In this document: one piece after another, positions 44,920 to 46,263 of the stretch
Layout of the letters: each line of letters starts with the position of its first letter
Position numbering within the stretch: position 1 is the stretch's first letter
Origin: Scytonema sp. UIC 10036
GTDB lineage: Bacteria; Cyanobacteriota; Cyanobacteriia; Cyanobacteriales; Nostocaceae
Reading direction: 5' to 3'
DNA length: 46,263 nucleotides
NCBI RefSeq assembly: GCF_009725235.1
Contig: NZ_WJFC01000096.1
Span: 1-46,263, forward strand
Notes under the pieces: model-generated
Databases searched by the model: none
What the model saw: only the letters and a program-made list of their open reading frames with translations
Told to the model about the DNA's origin: nothing
Translations under genes and position numbers: made by a program

Positions 44920-45807
44920 ATGAACATAAAACGGCGTAACTTTCTTTGGTATTCGTTATTATTTACCGTGAGTTGTGTAAAAACAGCTAATCCGAATCCA
45001 ACTCAATCTGTAACTACACTATCTAGAAAACTAAAATTTGCAGTTACAGATATAAATAATATTGAAAAATTGCAGCAAGATTTTGGAGCATTTCGCAAGG
45101 CTTTAGCAGAAGTAGTAGGTGTGGAAATTGAACTTTTTAACGTTGAAAACTATACATCTGCTGCATCCTCTATGTTATCAGGAGAATTAGATCTAGTATT
45201 TGCAGGTCCATCAGAGTATTTGGTTTTAAGTTCAAGAGCAAAAGCTATTCCTATTGTGGCAATAAGACGTCCGAATTATCACTCTATATTTGTTGTTAAC
45301 GCCAAGAGTAAAATTACGTCATTAAGACAACTAAAAGGCAAAACTATTGCTATGAGACAAGTCGGTTCAACCTCTGGTCATATTTTTCCTATAAAAATGC
45401 TCATGGATGCTGGATTAGATCCTAAAAAAGATGTCAAAATCGTTATGCTACATGACAAAGGAATTCACGCCTTAAAAAAAGGAGAAGTTGATGCTTGGGT
45501 AATTGCTTCCGACAGATACAAAAATGTTTTGAAAAAAGAAGGGGTTTCAAATGATAAAGAATTTTCCATAATAGCTGAAGGAAAGTTGCTCCCTAGTGAT
45601 GTTTTTATGCTCAATAACCAATTAGCAAGTTTTGTAGAAGATATACGATCGCGTATGCTCAACAATCAAGATAAACTGATAAAAAGCTTGTTAATTTCTC
45701 AATCAAATCAGAGATATAACAAGAGTCAGTTATTAGTAGCTAAAGATGCTGATTATGATGTCATACGAAAAGTTTATCAAGAACTTGGAGAGGGAAATTT
45801 TCTATAA
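44920..45807 (+). CDS. PhnD/SsuA-type periplasmic binding protein, probable lipoprotein
   Basis: The N-terminus has KRRNFLW (a Tat-like RR motif) followed by a hydrophobic stretch and C19 in LLFTVSC, which suggests a Tat or Sec lipoprotein signal. The rest is a PhnD-type binding fold: GELDLVFAGPSEYLVLSS, KSKITSLRQLKGKTIAMRQVGSTS and ALKKGEVDAWVIASD. Such proteins bind phosphonate or sulfonate-like ligands, or act as sensors beside histidine kinases. No ABC transporter genes follow. The next gene, 60 bases on, is a membrane protein that looks like a sensor kinase start, so a sensing role is inferred. Confidence 0.8.
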   Translation: MNIKRRNFLWYSLLFTVSCVKTANPNPTQSVTTLSRKLKFAVTDINNIEKLQQDFGAFRKALAEVVGVEIELFNVENYTSAASSMLSGELDLVFAGPSEYLVLSSRAKAIPIVAIRRPNYHSIFVVNAKSKITSLRQLKGKTIAMRQVGSTSGHIFPIKMLMDAGLDPKKDVKIVMLHDKGIHALKKGEVDAWVIASDRYKNVLKKEGVSNDKEFSIIAEGKLLPSDVFMLNNQLASFVEDIRSRMLNNQDKLIKSLLISQSNQRYNKSQLLVAKDADYDVIRKVYQELGEGNFL

Positions 45808-45867
45808 ACTAATAGTTAGTTATTAAACTTTGAATAACTTTTCAATACCTTAAGAGCAGTCAAAAAA

Positions 45868-46263
45868 ATGATATTTTATCCAGGGAAAAAGTTAAAAACT
45901 GCTTTTGTCAGAATTTTAAGTATAATTTATCATTGGAGTATTGCTCAAAAAATTAGTTATGGATATGCTACGGCTATTGGTATTGCTATTATAGGAACTC
46001 TTAATGGTTTAGCGATCGCATCTTATTACGAACAAGTATCGCAAGAACAAGTTAGTTTATCTTCTCAACAACAAAATTTTTTAAAGAATTTAGAACTAGA
46101 AGTCATCTCATTGCGAATACATCCGCAGAAATTAATCTCTGTATTAGAAAATACTATTTGGTTAGAGTTTGAGCAAAACCAATTTTTAAATGAAATTGAT
46201 AGTATTAATAAAAACTTGAGTAAATTTCAAATTTTTATTAATAATCATCCCTCATCTTTGGCA
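45868..46263 (+). CDS. Membrane protein cut by window end, probable sensor kinase N-terminus
   Basis: The frame is open from the ATG at 45868 to the last base (132 codons). It has a short basic start, one membrane helix at about residues 35-52 (YATAIGIAIIGTLNGLAIAS), and a helical, Gln- and Asn-rich stretch as in the periplasmic part of sensor histidine kinases (SQEQVSLSSQQQNFLKNLE). The kinase part, if any, is outside the window. Pairing with the PhnD-like protein is the main reason for this call. Confidence 0.5.
   Translation, partial: MIFYPGKKLKTAFVRILSIIYHWSIAQKISYGYATAIGIAIIGTLNGLAIASYYEQVSQEQVSLSSQQQNFLKNLELEVISLRIHPQKLISVLENTIWLEFEQNQFLNEIDSINKNLSKFQIFINNHPSSLA

Overview
The window looks like chromosome of a filamentous, probably heterocyst-forming cyanobacterium (Nostocales-like). 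The evidence is many GCGATCGC (HIP1-like) octamers, heptanucleotide tandem repeats between genes, a ferrochelatase with a C-terminal chlorophyll-binding-like helix, a ClpS/DUF2103 pair, PEP-CTERM surface proteins and an Uma2-family protein. Genus cannot be fixed. No rRNA, tRNA or CRISPR array was seen.

Layout. 0-5.5 kb: a von Willebrand A protein, an M48 protease, a small membrane protein, a DUF2103-clpS pair, a PEP-CTERM protein and a decayed pilT-like gene. 5.7-20 kb: an accessory, defence-type region. It holds a complete three-gene pPIWI-RE island on the minus strand (HTH/Zn-ribbon/restriction-endonuclease-fold protein, DinG-like helicase, pPIWI-RE protein, with 8-11 nt overlaps). Divergent from it is a HigB-type toxin with an HTH-ImmA/IrrE antitoxin, ending in a clear terminator. 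Then come a MITE with a 6-bp target duplication and a 1506-residue superfamily-1 helicase with a beta-helix-like N-terminus. The divergent gap carries a 39-bp interrupted palindrome and three ATGTTTCCA repeats, both probable regulator sites.

20-34 kb: mostly housekeeping and envelope genes (HAD hydrolase, YdcF-like protein, NB-ARC/STAND-like ATPase, hemH, a gamma-glutamyltransferase homologue, HAF-repeat PEP-CTERM protein, trmFO), separated by long repeat-rich gaps. At 33.5 kb a small conserved gene is interrupted by one frameshift exactly at an A AAA AAC heptamer.

34-39 kb: a minus-strand cluster of a Cache-HAMP histidine kinase, a TetR regulator, a panB-like gene and a glutathione S-transferase. 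Each of the last three is preceded by a GACC-N4-GGTC palindrome like the NemR box, so they probably form one electrophile-stress regulon. 39-46 kb: a VapBC-type pair, an endonuclease/exonuclease/phosphatase-family enzyme, an XRE regulator divergent from an unknown 395-residue protein, a small zinc-ribbon protein, an SDR epimerase, Uma2, a gene remnant, and a PhnD-like binding protein next to a membrane protein cut by the window end.

The most notable system is the pPIWI-RE island. Family literature predicts an RNA-guided, R-loop-directed restriction system; nothing in the sequence alone proves activity.
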